From the NCBI RefSeq assembly GCF_000716605.1, contig NZ_JNXE01000054.1:1-47331 (forward strand): 47,331 bases of DNA, in the 5' to 3' direction. The notes beneath the pieces are model-generated. The model saw only the letters and a program-made list of their open reading frames with translations, was not told where the DNA came from and searched no databases. Origin of the DNA: Streptomyces sp. NRRL F-525. Lineage in GTDB: Bacteria > Actinomycetota > Actinomycetes > Streptomycetales > Streptomycetaceae. The position numbers and the translations under genes are program-made. Below, piece by piece: positions 23,974-32,000 of the stretch. Positions within the stretch are counted from its first letter, which is position 1. Each line of letters opens with the position of its first letter.

Positions 23974-24891
23974 TCACACCTTCAGGTACTTGCGCAGCGC
24001 GAAGAACGCCGCAAGCGCGGGCATCAGGAGGCTCGTCGCGAGGATCAGCGGGAGCTTCGTCAACACGGCGTCCCAGCCGATGAAGTTGATCAGATTCAGC
24101 TTGTGGGACAGGTCCAGGCCGTGGTCGATGATGAAGTACCGGGCGACGACCAGGAATCCGCAGGCGACCGTGCCGCCGATCAGGCCGGCGACCGCGGCCT
24201 CCATGATGAACGGCGCCTGGATGTAGAAGCCGGAGGCGCCGACCAGGCGCATGATGCCGGTCTCGCGGCGGCGGCTGAACGCCGAGACGCGCACCGTGTT
24301 GACGATCAGCATCAGGGCGACGACCAGCATGAGGGCCATGACCGCGCGGGCGGCCCAGTTCATGCCGTTCAGGAGGCCGAAGAGGTTGTCCAGGATGCCC
24401 TTCTGGTCCTGCACCGACTGGACGCCGTCACGGCCGTCGAAGGCGGTCGCGATGACCTGGTACTTCTCCGGGTCCTTGAGCTTGATGCGGTACGACTCCT
24501 GCATCTGGTCCGGCGTCAGCGAACTGGCCAGCGGGGAGTCGCCGAACTGCTCCTTGTAGTGCTTGTACGCCTCGTCCTGGGACTCGAAGACGACCTTCTG
24601 GACGACCGACATCTTGTCGAGGTCGGAGACGATCGACTTCTTCTGGTCGTCGGTCACCGCGCCCTTGGCGCAGTTGGGGTCGGACTCGGCGTCGCTCTTG
24701 TTGCAGAGGAAGATCGAGACGTTGACCTTGTCGTACCAGTAGCCCTTCATCGTGGTCACCTGGTCGCTCATCAGGAGCGAGCCTCCGAAGAGGGCCAGGG
24801 AGAGGGCTACGGAGACGACGACCGCGAAGGTCATCGTCAGGTTGCGGCGGAGACCGACACCGATCTCGGAGAGTACGAACTGGGCGCGCAT
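23974..24891 (-). CDS. ftsX: FtsX, divisome ABC-type membrane subunit
   Basis: 305 aa. A short cytoplasmic N-terminus (MRAQFVLSEIGVGLRRNLTM) leads to helix 1, an extracytoplasmic domain of ~140 residues (~50-190), then three further helices typical of FtsX. The loop domain contains two cysteines (FLCNKSDAESDPNC). With FtsE it transmits ATP-driven changes to wall hydrolases outside the cell. The gap after ftsE is 55 bp. The ATG start is followed by the conserved RAQFVLSE. Confidence 0.96.
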   Translation of the reverse strand: MRAQFVLSEIGVGLRRNLTMTFAVVVSVALSLALFGGSLLMSDQVTTMKGYWYDKVNVSIFLCNKSDAESDPNCAKGAVTDDQKKSIVSDLDKMSVVQKVVFESQDEAYKHYKEQFGDSPLASSLTPDQMQESYRIKLKDPEKYQVIATAFDGRDGVQSVQDQKGILDNLFGLLNGMNWAARAVMALMLVVALMLIVNTVRVSAFSRRRETGIMRLVGASGFYIQAPFIMEAAVAGLIGGTVACGFLVVARYFIIDHGLDLSHKLNLINFIGWDAVLTKLPLILATSLLMPALAAFFALRKYLKV

Positions 24892-24946
24892 GGCGGCTTT
24901 TTCAGGCCTTTCCGTGGACGGACATCAGACGGCGGTCGGTCGGCGG

Positions 24947-25636
24947 TCAGTGCTGGTAGCCGTAGACGCCACGTGCCTGGTCACGGACGAGGCGGCCCTT
25001 CTCCAGCTCGATGACGCGCTTGCGCATCTGGTCCACGATGTTCTGGTCGTGCGTCGCCATCACCACGGTGGTGCCCGTCCGGTTGATCCGGTCGAGGAGC
25101 TTCATGATGCCGACGGAGGTCTGCGGGTCGAGGTTGCCGGTGGGCTCATCCGCGATGAGGAGCTTGGGGCGGTTCACGAAGGCTCTCGCGATGGCCACGC
25201 GCTGCTGCTCACCACCGGACAGCTCGCCCGGCATCCGGTCCTCCTTGCCGCCGAGCCCGACGAGGTCGAGCACCTGGGGCACGGACTTGCGGATCTCGCC
25301 CTTGGACTTGCCGATGACCTCCTGCGCGAAGGCCACGTTCTCGGCGACCGTCTTGTTGGGCAGCAGGCGGAAGTCCTGGAAGACGGTCCCCAGCTGGCGG
25401 CGCATCTGCGGCACCTTCCAGTTGGAGATGCGGGCGAGGTCCTTGCCCAGCACGTGCACCTGGCCCTGACTGCACCGCTCCTCGCGGAGGACCAGCCTCA
25501 GGAAGGTGGACTTTCCGGAGCCGGAGGACCCGACGAGGAACACGAACTCGCCCTTCTCCACTTCCAGGGAGACGTCCCTGAGAGCGGGGCGGGTCTGCTT
25601 GGGGTAGACCTTGGAGACATTGTCGAATCGGATCAC
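24947..25636 (-). CDS. ftsE: FtsE, divisome ABC ATPase
   Basis: 229 aa from GTG at 25636 ([20 protein letters not shown]). Walker [11 protein letters not shown]-loop [13 protein letters not shown], signature [14 protein letters not shown], Walker [13 protein letters not shown] and H-loop MATHDQNIV are all intact. The GTG start is chosen because the conserved FtsE N-terminus begins there; upstream in-frame sequence is not FtsE-like. First gene of the ftsE-ftsX-protease-smpB-ssrA series. Confidence 0.97.
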   Translation of the reverse strand: MIRFDNVSKVYPKQTRPALRDVSLEVEKGEFVFLVGSSGSGKSTFLRLVLREERCSQGQVHVLGKDLARISNWKVPQMRRQLGTVFQDFRLLPNKTVAENVAFAQEVIGKSKGEIRKSVPQVLDLVGLGGKEDRMPGELSGGEQQRVAIARAFVNRPKLLIADEPTGNLDPQTSVGIMKLLDRINRTGTTVVMATHDQNIVDQMRKRVIELEKGRLVRDQARGVYGYQH

Positions 25637-25824
25637 GGGTGCACCACGGGTAGCCGGGGGTAGGTGAGCGTGACCATACGCGACCCGGGTGTGCCCGCGC
25701 AGTCGGCGTCCGGGGTTGCGCGAGGCTTGCACGTTTTGTCGCGGATTTGAAGGGCTGGAACGCACAAGGTCGGGGCAGGATAAGGCGAGCCGCGCCGAAT
25801 CCCGCGGAACCTGGCACAGTGGAG

Positions 25825-25844
25825 GGGAACGTTCGGGAACGTTC
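25825..25844. promoter_or_regulatory. Tandem palindromic 10-bp repeat GGGAACGTTC x2
   Basis: Two exact copies, each containing the 8-bp palindrome GAACGTTC, sit one helical turn apart. They lie in the 260-bp region between ftsE (minus) and the small zinc-ribbon gene (plus), 53 bp before the latter's start. The layout suggests binding of two protein dimers on one face of the helix. The binder is unknown. The rest of this region shows nothing else I can support. Confidence 0.45.
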
Positions 25845-25896
25845 TCGGGTCCCGTGGCGTTGTGTCTGTGATAGCCGGTGCAAGGAGGGCGAGCGC

Positions 25897-26091
25897 ATGA
25901 CGTACGACCGGTTGGTGTGCGCGAACTGCGCGGCGCCCGTGAACGAGGGCCGCTGTCCCGTCTGCCGCGCGAACCGCGAGCGGCTGCAGCAGGAGAACAA
26001 CCCGTGGGGCAATCTGAACCCCATGGCGTTGATCGCCCTGCTCGCGGTACTGATCGCGGCGCTGGCGCTGGTGGCGCACCAGACCGCGTAA
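25897..26091 (+). CDS. Small zinc-ribbon membrane protein
   Basis: 64 aa. Two CxxC knuckles, CANC and CPVC, separated by nine residues at the N-terminus would bind one zinc ion. A polar stretch ([16 protein letters not shown]) leads to a C-terminal membrane helix ([18 protein letters not shown]) and ends HQTA. The start is ATG at 25897 with AAGGAGG eight bases upstream. Divergent from ftsE. Function unknown; the topology puts the zinc knuckle most likely in the cytoplasm. A strong terminator follows. Confidence 0.85.
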   Translation: MTYDRLVCANCAAPVNEGRCPVCRANRERLQQENNPWGNLNPMALIALLAVLIAALALVAHQTA

Positions 26092-26134
26092 GCGGCCTGA
26101 TCACCGCGTAGGCGGCCTGTACAAGGACACGCAG

Positions 26135-26164
26135 AAGGGCCCGGAGCACACGCTCCGGGCCCTT
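26135..26164. terminator. Bidirectional terminator
   Basis: Perfect 12-bp arms AAGGGCCCGGAG and CTCCGGGCCCTT with a 6-nt loop, between the converging zinc-ribbon gene and the LAETG surface-protein gene. Confidence 0.88.
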
Positions 26165-26206
26165 CGTCGTACGACGTGCGTACGGTCCGTACGGGGACGG
26201 CTACCG

Positions 26207-26824
26207 TCAGGCGACCGTGCCGCCGCGATTGCTGCTCGCGAGGCGCGGGAGCACGCGGAAGGCGATGCCGCCGGCGATCATCGTCGCGGCGCCGATCAGC
26301 AGGAACGCGGTCTGGCCGGCACCGGTCTCGGCAAGCTCACCGCCGCTGCCCTGGGCCGTCGTGTCGGACCCGGTGTCGGTGAGCGCGGAGGTGCCAGCCT
26401 CCTGGGCGGAGGAGCCGCCGTCGGGGTCGTTGTTGTTGCCGCCGGTGGAGCCGGAGCCGCTGGTGCTGCCGTCCGACGGGCTGTCGGTGGGCTCGTCCGT
26501 CGGCTCGGTGGGGTTGCCGGTGGGCTCGGTCGGCTCGTCGGTGGGAGGCGTCGAGGTGGGCTCGTCCGTCGGCGGCGTCGAGGTCGGCTCGTCGGTCGGC
26601 GGCGTCGAGGTCGGCTCATCCGTCGGGATGACGGTGGGCTCGTCGGTCGGAGTGCTCGGCGTGGTCGGGTCGTCGAGGTTGACGTCCGCGCTGACCCCGT
26701 TCCCGTCCACGGTCACACCGAGGTCGAGCGCCGAAGCGGCACCCGCGGCGGTCAGCGAGGCACCGGCGGCGATGATCGCGCCGGCCGCTATGCGCGCGAC
26801 ACGGATCCGCGTCTTCTTGGTCAT
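26207..26824 (-). CDS. Sortase-anchored surface protein (LAETG) with Pro/Thr repeats
   Basis: 205 aa. A signal peptide (RIAAGAIIAAGASLTAAGAA, cleaved near residue 32) is followed by a short conserved-looking head (LDLGVTVDGNGVSADVNLDD). Next comes a Thr/Pro/Glu/Asp-rich stalk with three exact nine-residue units TDEPTSTPP and related TDEPT blocks. The C-terminus has the sorting triad: LAETG, a hydrophobic helix (AFLLIGAATMIAGGIAF) and a basic tail. LAxTG is the preferred motif of actinobacterial class E sortases, so it should be covalently linked to peptidoglycan. The head has no function I can name. Confidence 0.88.
   Translation of the reverse strand: MTKKTRIRVARIAAGAIIAAGASLTAAGAASALDLGVTVDGNGVSADVNLDDPTTPSTPTDEPTVIPTDEPTSTPPTDEPTSTPPTDEPTSTPPTDEPTEPTGNPTEPTDEPTDSPSDGSTSGSGSTGGNNNDPDGGSSAQEAGTSALTDTGSDTTAQGSGGELAETGAGQTAFLLIGAATMIAGGIAFRVLPRLASSNRGGTVA
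26532..26612 (-). repeat. Three 27-bp in-frame repeats in the surface-protein stalk
   Basis: Units at 26532-26558, 26559-26585 and 26586-26612 differ at a few bases and encode the same nine residues. Such in-frame tracts can change copy number by slippage and so alter stalk length. Confidence 0.8.
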
Positions 26825-27092
26825 TAGGTTGCTACCCCCAGTAGCTCGTCGTCAGGGTGGTGCGTCGGTGTCCGGGGCCGTGATCGACGGGGGTGGCAGC
26901 TGACGAAAGCTCAAGTCCCCCGGTTCACATGCGCCCCGGAGACACGCATGCCACGCTTCACCCTTCCCAGTTTTCACAGCAACGTCAAGGCCGTTGCGAG
27001 CGCAATGTCCAACTACGGGTTCTTTGCTGGGGGATGGAACCTGTGAGTGTGATGTAAAACCCAGACATCAGGGATCCCTGACGGGAAAACAA
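26825..27092 (-). promoter_or_regulatory. Upstream region of the LAETG gene
   Basis: 313 bp separates prfB from this gene. On the minus strand TTGACG (26988-26983) could be a -35, with only a weak AAGGGT at -10 (26965-26960). That would give a leader of ~130 nt. No riboswitch class was recognised. A 12-bp palindrome CAGGGATCCCTG lies at 27069-27080. Confidence 0.3.
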
Positions 27093-27127
27093 AAGGCAAC
27101 CACCGCCCGGTGGGCGGCAGTTGCCTT
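27093..27127 (-). terminator. prfB terminator
   Basis: Outer arms AAGGCAAC / GTTGCCTT and inner arms CCGCCC / GGGCGG form a two-part stem, starting 11 bp past the prfB stop on the minus strand. A TTTTGTTTTC stretch follows on that strand, matching an intrinsic terminator. Confidence 0.85.
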
Positions 27128-27137
27128 GTCGACAAAC

Positions 27138-28244
27138 TTACTTCTCCTGCTGCTTGCGCCAGCGAATTCCGGCCTCCAGGAAGCCGTCGATCTCGCCGTT
27201 GAACACGGCCTCGGGGTTGCCGACCTCGTACTCCGTGCGGAGGTCCTTGACCATCTGGTACGGGTGCAGGACGTACGAACGCATCTGGTTGCCCCAGGAG
27301 TTGCCGCCGTCGCCCTTGAGGGCGTCCATCCGGGCCTGCTCCTCCTGGCGGCGCCGCTCCAGCAACTTGGCCTGGAGCACGTTCATCGCGCTGGCCTTGT
27401 TCTGGATCTGGGAGCGCTCGTTCTGGCAGGAGACGACGATGCCGGTGGGGAGGTGGGTCAGACGCACCGCGGAGTCGGTGGTGTTGACGCCCTGGCCGCC
27501 GGGGCCGGAGGACCGGTACACGTCCACGCGCAGTTCGGACTCGTCGATCTCGATGTGGTCGGTCTGCTCGACGACCGGGAGGATCTCGACACCGGCGAAG
27601 GAGGTCTGACGGCGCCCCTGGTTGTCGAACGGCGAGATCCGCACCAGCCGGTGGGTGCCCTGCTCCACGGAGAGCGTGCCGTAGGCGTAGGGCACGTGCA
27701 CGGCGAAGGTGGTCGACTTGATGCCGGCCTCTTCGGCGTACGACGTCTCGTAGAGCTCCGTCTTGTAGCCGTGGCGCTCGGCCCAGCGCAGGTACATGCG
27801 CTGGAGCTTCTCCGCGAAGTCCGAGGCGTCGACGCCGCCGGCCTCGGCGCGGATGGTGACGACGGCCTCGCGGGAGTCGTACTCGCCGGAGAGGAGGGTG
27901 CGGACCTCCATCTCGTCCAGCGCCTTCTTGACGGCGGCCAGTTCGTTCTCCGCCTCGGCGCGGGTGTCCGGGTCGTCCTCCTCCTCGGCCATCTCGAAGA
28001 GGACCGAGAGGTCGTCGATCCGGCCGCGGAGCGCCTCCGTCTTGCGGATCTCGGCCTGGAGGTGGCTCAGCTTGCTGGTGACCTTCTGCGCCGCCTCCGG
28101 GTCGTCCCACAGGGAGGGCGCTGCGGCCTGCTCCTCAAGGACGACGACATCTGCCCTCAGCGTGTCCAGGTCCAGGACGGCCTCGATCGACTCCATGGTC
28201 GAGGAGAGGGACTTGAGCTCTTCGGATACATCGACGACTGCCAC
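27138..28244 (-). CDS. prfB: Peptide chain release factor 2
   Basis: 368 aa from GTG at 28244 ([19 protein letters not shown]). The class-defining motifs are present: SPF for UGA/UAA reading ([17 protein letters not shown]) and GGQ in [17 protein letters not shown]. It frees finished peptides at UGA and UAA. The GTG start follows the conserved N-terminus; GGAGG lies almost directly before it, an unusually short spacing. The frame is continuous, with no in-frame UGA and no shift site like that of E. coli prfB. The kinase genes pkaB and pkaA lie upstream on the same strand, an order known from S. coelicolor. Confidence 0.96.
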   Translation of the reverse strand: MAVVDVSEELKSLSSTMESIEAVLDLDTLRADVVVLEEQAAAPSLWDDPEAAQKVTSKLSHLQAEIRKTEALRGRIDDLSVLFEMAEEEDDPDTRAEAENELAAVKKALDEMEVRTLLSGEYDSREAVVTIRAEAGGVDASDFAEKLQRMYLRWAERHGYKTELYETSYAEEAGIKSTTFAVHVPYAYGTLSVEQGTHRLVRISPFDNQGRRQTSFAGVEILPVVEQTDHIEIDESELRVDVYRSSGPGGQGVNTTDSAVRLTHLPTGIVVSCQNERSQIQNKASAMNVLQAKLLERRRQEEQARMDALKGDGGNSWGNQMRSYVLHPYQMVKDLRTEYEVGNPEAVFNGEIDGFLEAGIRWRKQQEK

Positions 28245-28328
28245 GCCTCCAGCGTAACGGCTCCGCCAAGCGGGGAGTGCCGGGGCTGGAACGGGGCTCT
28301 GGTCACCCGGCGGGGATGGTGCACGTCC

Positions 28329-28539
28329 CTGGGGGCTCCGCCCCCAGACCCCCAGGCCTATGCCCACCCACCACCCGTCTCGGTCGGCCAAGAGGCGGAC
28401 GTACCCCAGCCCGTCCGGCGTTTGAGACGGCGAAGGCGAGCAACCTCTAAACCCCCGGAGGTGGCCCGCCCCCAGCTCGACCGGCGTTTGAGGACGAGGC
28501 CGTTCAGGCCGAAGGGGGGTCTGGGGGCGCAGCCCCCAG
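28329..28539. repeat. Cluster of dispersed hairpin elements upstream of prfB
   Basis: The 331 bp between pkaB and prfB holds three parts of one repeat family. There is an inverted hairpin at 28329-28347 (CTGGGGGC / GCCCCCAG type), a partial copy at 28407-28426 (CCGTCCGGCGTTTGAG), and a full copy at 28473-28539 ending in a second CTGGGGGC-GCA-GCCCCCAG hairpin. All resemble the element at 457-524. They may end the pkaB transcript. No prfB promoter is evident. Confidence 0.75.
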
Positions 28540-28575
28540 GGATGGGACGGGTAGGGGCGGCGGGGGCGAGAAAAA

Positions 28576-29814
28576 TTACGGCGAAGCCGGTGCCGAGTTC
28601 TTGGTGTCCGGGGAGTCCCCACCGGAGTCCCCCGACGTCGCCGCCCAGGTACCGACCCCGACCGCAGCCACCAGCACCACCCCCGCCGCCGCCAACGTCA
28701 GCCGCCGCCGTCGCGTCGCCGCCCGGTGCCGGGCGGAGCCGGGACGCGGGGCGCCCGCCGGACGCGGGGCACGTGCCGTCCCCCGGGGCCCGCCCGCCAG
28801 CTCGTCCGGTGCCGGGACCCGCATCGACGTATGCGTGTCCCGGTTGGAGTCGGCGGGCTTGGCGCCCGGGACCAGCGGGACCGCGCCCCGGCGGACCCGC
28901 TCGCTGCGCGCCGGCGTGGCCGCCGGGGTCTCCTCCTGCTCCGCCGCCTCCTCCTCGGTGTCCGGCTCGTCGACGTCCAGTGGGGGCATGCCGGCCAGCA
29001 GCGGGAGCTGTTCGCGGAGGCGCGCGGCGAGTTCGGAGGCGCGCAGGCGGGAGGCCGGGGCCTTGGCCAGGCACTGGACCATCAGCTGCCACAGCTCGTC
29101 GGGGATCCCGGGCAGCGGTACGACGGTCTCGGTGACGTGCCGTCGCAGGACCGCGCCGGGGTGACCGCCGCCGAACGGGGTGAATCCGGCGAGGAGTTCG
29201 TACAGGACGGTCGCCAGGGCGTAGATGTCGACGGCCGCGCGCGGGGGCAGGCCCTCGACGATTTCGGGGGCGAGGTAGTCGGGCGTGCCGATGATCTTCG
29301 TCGCGCGGGTGCGGCGCGGGGAGTCGATGAGCTTGGCGACCCCGAAGTCGGTCAGCAGCGCGGGGTGCGCGCCGCCGGGACCGAGCGGGCCCTGCATGTC
29401 GAGGAGGACGTTCTCCGGCTTGACGTCCCGGTGGACGACGCCGGCCGCGTGGGCCGCCGCGAGTCCGTCCGCGATGTCGGCGACGATCGCGACCGCGGCC
29501 TCCGGGGAGAGCCGGCGTTCCCGGTCGAGGCGGGTGCGCAGATCCGTGCCCCGGACCAGGTCCATGACGAGGGCGAGGTCGTTGCCGTCGACCACGAGGT
29601 CCCGTACGGACACGATGTTCGGGTGCTCCAGGCCGAGCAGGGCCGTGCGCTCCTGCACGAAGCGGCCGACGAGTTCCTGGTCGGACGCGAGGTCCTCGCG
29701 CAGCAGCTTGACGGCGACGGGACCCTCGGGTCCCTCACCCAGCCACACCGTGCCGGCACTGCCCCGCCCCAGGATCTGGTTGGCGGTGTACCGGCTGCCG
29801 ATCTTCCGTGCCAA
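28576..29814 (-). CDS. pkaB: PkaB Ser/Thr protein kinase, membrane-anchored
   Basis: 412 aa from TTG at 29814, with GGAG six bases upstream and the conserved [20 protein letters not shown] start. Kinase motifs: [15 protein letters not shown], catalytic loop [25 protein letters not shown] Pro/Arg-rich linker follows from ~275 and one membrane helix near 375-395 ([17 protein letters not shown]) with a short Ser-rich exterior of ~25 residues, so there is no PASTA sensor. Corresponds in size and position to PkaB of S. coelicolor. All catalytic residues look intact. Its 178-bp gap from pkaA could hold a separate promoter. Confidence 0.93.
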   Translation of the reverse strand: MARKIGSRYTANQILGRGSAGTVWLGEGPEGPVAVKLLREDLASDQELVGRFVQERTALLGLEHPNIVSVRDLVVDGNDLALVMDLVRGTDLRTRLDRERRLSPEAAVAIVADIADGLAAAHAAGVVHRDVKPENVLLDMQGPLGPGGAHPALLTDFGVAKLIDSPRRTRATKIIGTPDYLAPEIVEGLPPRAAVDIYALATVLYELLAGFTPFGGGHPGAVLRRHVTETVVPLPGIPDELWQLMVQCLAKAPASRLRASELAARLREQLPLLAGMPPLDVDEPDTEEEAAEQEETPAATPARSERVRRGAVPLVPGAKPADSNRDTHTSMRVPAPDELAGGPRGTARAPRPAGAPRPGSARHRAATRRRRLTLAAAGVVLVAAVGVGTWAATSGDSGGDSPDTKNSAPASP

Positions 29815-29992
29815 GGCTGCTCCTACCGACGCGTGTGTCGCTAAAACTACGCGTCGGATGAGCCAACCTTCACCGCGGAGGCGGAAATCACCCACTGGGT
29901 GTCGACAAATCCCCAACCCAGCGTCCGACAAGGGCGATTCGGGGGTCTGTCGCCGGTCGCGGCGAGAGGTCGGGAGGTCGAGAAGTCGGGAG

Positions 29993-31687
29993 TCAGTTGC
30001 CGGTCGCGGAACTCAGGTCCTTGACCCAGCCGCTCACCTGTCCGGCGACGTGGCTGATCTCGTGCCAGTAGCTCCGGCCCGTGCCGATCCAGTCCTGGAG
30101 CGGGGTCAGCTCCCAGACCAGCCAGCCCGCGACGAACAGCAGGACGATCGTGAACAGGCAGCCCTTGAGGCAGCCGAGCCCGGGGATCTTCATCGGGTTG
30201 GCGCTGCGCTGCCGCGGCTGGCGGGGCTCGCGGGCGGGCTCCGGCGGCCGCTGGGGCTGCTGGCGGCTCGGCGGGGCGTACTGCTGCGGCTGGTGCTGCT
30301 GGGGATGGCCGTAGCCGCCGCCCTGCTGCTGCGGTTGCTGGCGCTGCGGGGGCCGCTGCTGCGGGCGCTGCTGGGCGGCCTGGCGGGGCTGCTGCTGCGG
30401 GTGGGCGACCTGGCGCTGGGGGCGGCGGCGCAGCGGGTCCTCGCCGGGGTCGAGGTAGGGCTGGTACTGCGTCTGTTCGTTGCGGTCGCGGGCGGCGCGC
30501 AGCTGGTTCTGCCAGGGGTGCGGCTGCTCGGGGCCGGCGCCGGACTGGTTCTGCTGGTTCTGCTGGCCGTACTGACCGGCCTGGTTCTGCGGCATGACCG
30601 TGGTCGGGTCGGCCGCGCCGCGGTTCGGCATCACCGTGGTCGGGTCCGCGGCGCCCACCGGGCCGCTGGTGTGCGGGAGGACGCTGGTCGCCGCGTTCGG
30701 GTCGTAGGCGCCCGCACTGTGCGACAGGACCTGCGTCGGGTCGGCGGCGCCGGGCACGGTCGGTACGGCGGCGGGGGCCGGGTCGGGGGCCAGCAGCCTG
30801 CCGACGCTCTCGGCGGCGGCGATCTGCGCGGAGTTCGCGTGCACGCCGACGCCCTCGGCTACGACGCGCAGGGCGCGGGCGAGGTTCTCGGCGCTGGGCC
30901 TCTCGTCCGGGTTCTTGCGCAGGCAGCGCTCGATGACCGTCCACAGGGGGTCGGGGACCGTCGAGGGGCGGCGCGGTTCGGCGCTGAGGTGCTGGTGGAG
31001 GACTTCGAGGGCGGAGCCGCCGGAGAACGGCGGGTGGCCGGTGACCAGCTCGTACAGCAGGATGCCGGCGCCGTAGATGTCCACGGCGGAGGTCTGCGGG
31101 CGGCCCTCGGCGGACTCCGGCGCGATGTACGCGGGCGTGCCGACGAATTCCTGGGTGCGGGTCAGGCCCGGGGAGTCGGCGAGGCGGGCGATGCCGAAGT
31201 CGGTGAGCAGCGGGTACATCTGGCCGCCGCCCTGCTTGAGCAGGACGTTCGCCGGCTTCAGGTCGCGGTGGACGACACCGTCGGCGTGGCTCGCGGCCAG
31301 CGCGTCGGCGATCTGCGCGGTGAGCAGGGCTGCGCCGACGGGGCTGAACGGGCCGTTCTCCCGGAGGTAGTGGTGCAGGTCGGGGCCCTCGACGAGGTCC
31401 ATGACGAGCGCCAGGAGATCGCCTTCCACGACGAGGTCGCGGACTCTGACGATGTTCGGGTGGGTCAGGCGCAGCAGCACCGACCGCTCGCGCAGGAACC
31501 GCATCACGATGTCGGGATCGTTCGCGAGCTCTTCTTTGAGGACCTTGATCGCGACGGTCTCGCCGGGCTGGCCCTGGACGGCTGCCTCGGCGCCCGCGGT
31601 CTCACGCTGGCGGGCCCGCCAGACGGTGCCCGTGGCGCCGCGTCCGAGTGGCTCCTCCAGGAGGTACTTGCTGCCTACCGGCCGCAC
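29993..31687 (-). CDS. pkaA: PkaA Ser/Thr protein kinase with Gln-rich linker
   Basis: 564 aa from GTG at 31687 (MRPVGSKYLLEEPLGRGATG). Kinase motifs: GRGATGTVW, VAIKVL, HRDLKPANV, DFGIAR, GTPAYIAPES. After the kinase domain (to ~270) comes a region with repeated AADPTTVMP-like units (AADPTQVL, AATSVLP, AADPTTVMP twice), then a long Gln/Pro/Arg-rich tract, a membrane helix near 510-527 (GCLFTIVLLFVAGWLVW) and ~35 exterior residues. Size and neighbours match PkaA of S. coelicolor. It is divergent from an FHA-domain ATPase, a natural phospho-Thr reader for these repeats (inferred). Confidence 0.93.
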   Translation of the reverse strand: MRPVGSKYLLEEPLGRGATGTVWRARQRETAGAEAAVQGQPGETVAIKVLKEELANDPDIVMRFLRERSVLLRLTHPNIVRVRDLVVEGDLLALVMDLVEGPDLHHYLRENGPFSPVGAALLTAQIADALAASHADGVVHRDLKPANVLLKQGGGQMYPLLTDFGIARLADSPGLTRTQEFVGTPAYIAPESAEGRPQTSAVDIYGAGILLYELVTGHPPFSGGSALEVLHQHLSAEPRRPSTVPDPLWTVIERCLRKNPDERPSAENLARALRVVAEGVGVHANSAQIAAAESVGRLLAPDPAPAAVPTVPGAADPTQVLSHSAGAYDPNAATSVLPHTSGPVGAADPTTVMPNRGAADPTTVMPQNQAGQYGQQNQQNQSGAGPEQPHPWQNQLRAARDRNEQTQYQPYLDPGEDPLRRRPQRQVAHPQQQPRQAAQQRPQQRPPQRQQPQQQGGGYGHPQQHQPQQYAPPSRQQPQRPPEPAREPRQPRQRSANPMKIPGLGCLKGCLFTIVLLFVAGWLVWELTPLQDWIGTGRSYWHEISHVAGQVSGWVKDLSSATGN

Positions 31688-31932
31688 GTCTGCGCTCCCT
31701 GCTGCTTGCCTGTGTTCCGGTCCACTGTAGTGCCGCCCCTCTTGCGGCTACCTACGTAAGCATCGCCGTACATGTTCGAAGGAAAGACGCTCTCCCCGGT
31801 CTCCCGGTTGCCCCAATGGTCACCGAAGGCGGACATGACCGGTCTCACTCGATCACCGGTGCGGCACTGGTCAGGCACTTTTGGGGACAGAGCTGACCAA
31901 TCAAGATCACTTGCCACCGGGGCCCGGGCGAG

Positions 31933-31955
31933 TTGTCAGTGGCAGGTGCGAGGAT
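31933..31955 (+). promoter_or_regulatory. PafBC-type (RecA-independent damage) promoter motif
   Basis: TTGTCAGTG, eight bases, GAGGAT. The PafBC/RecA-NDp consensus is TTGTCRGTG-N8-TAnnnT, so only the first base of the -10 block deviates. It lies 46 bp upstream of the FHA-FtsK start. The 313-bp divergent region shows no other clear motif for the pkaA side. Confidence 0.5.
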
Positions 31956-32000
31956 GCGTGCAGTACTGGCCGATTGCTCGCGCGGGGTGGGGGAAATTCC

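Noticed and set aside
25827..25844. LexA (SOS) box
   Set aside because: The GAAC and GTTC halves are adjacent or two bases apart, not separated by the four bases a LexA box needs.
27138..28244. Programmed frameshift in prfB
   Set aside because: The frame is continuous from GTG to stop, with no in-frame UGA near the start, so the E. coli type of control is absent.
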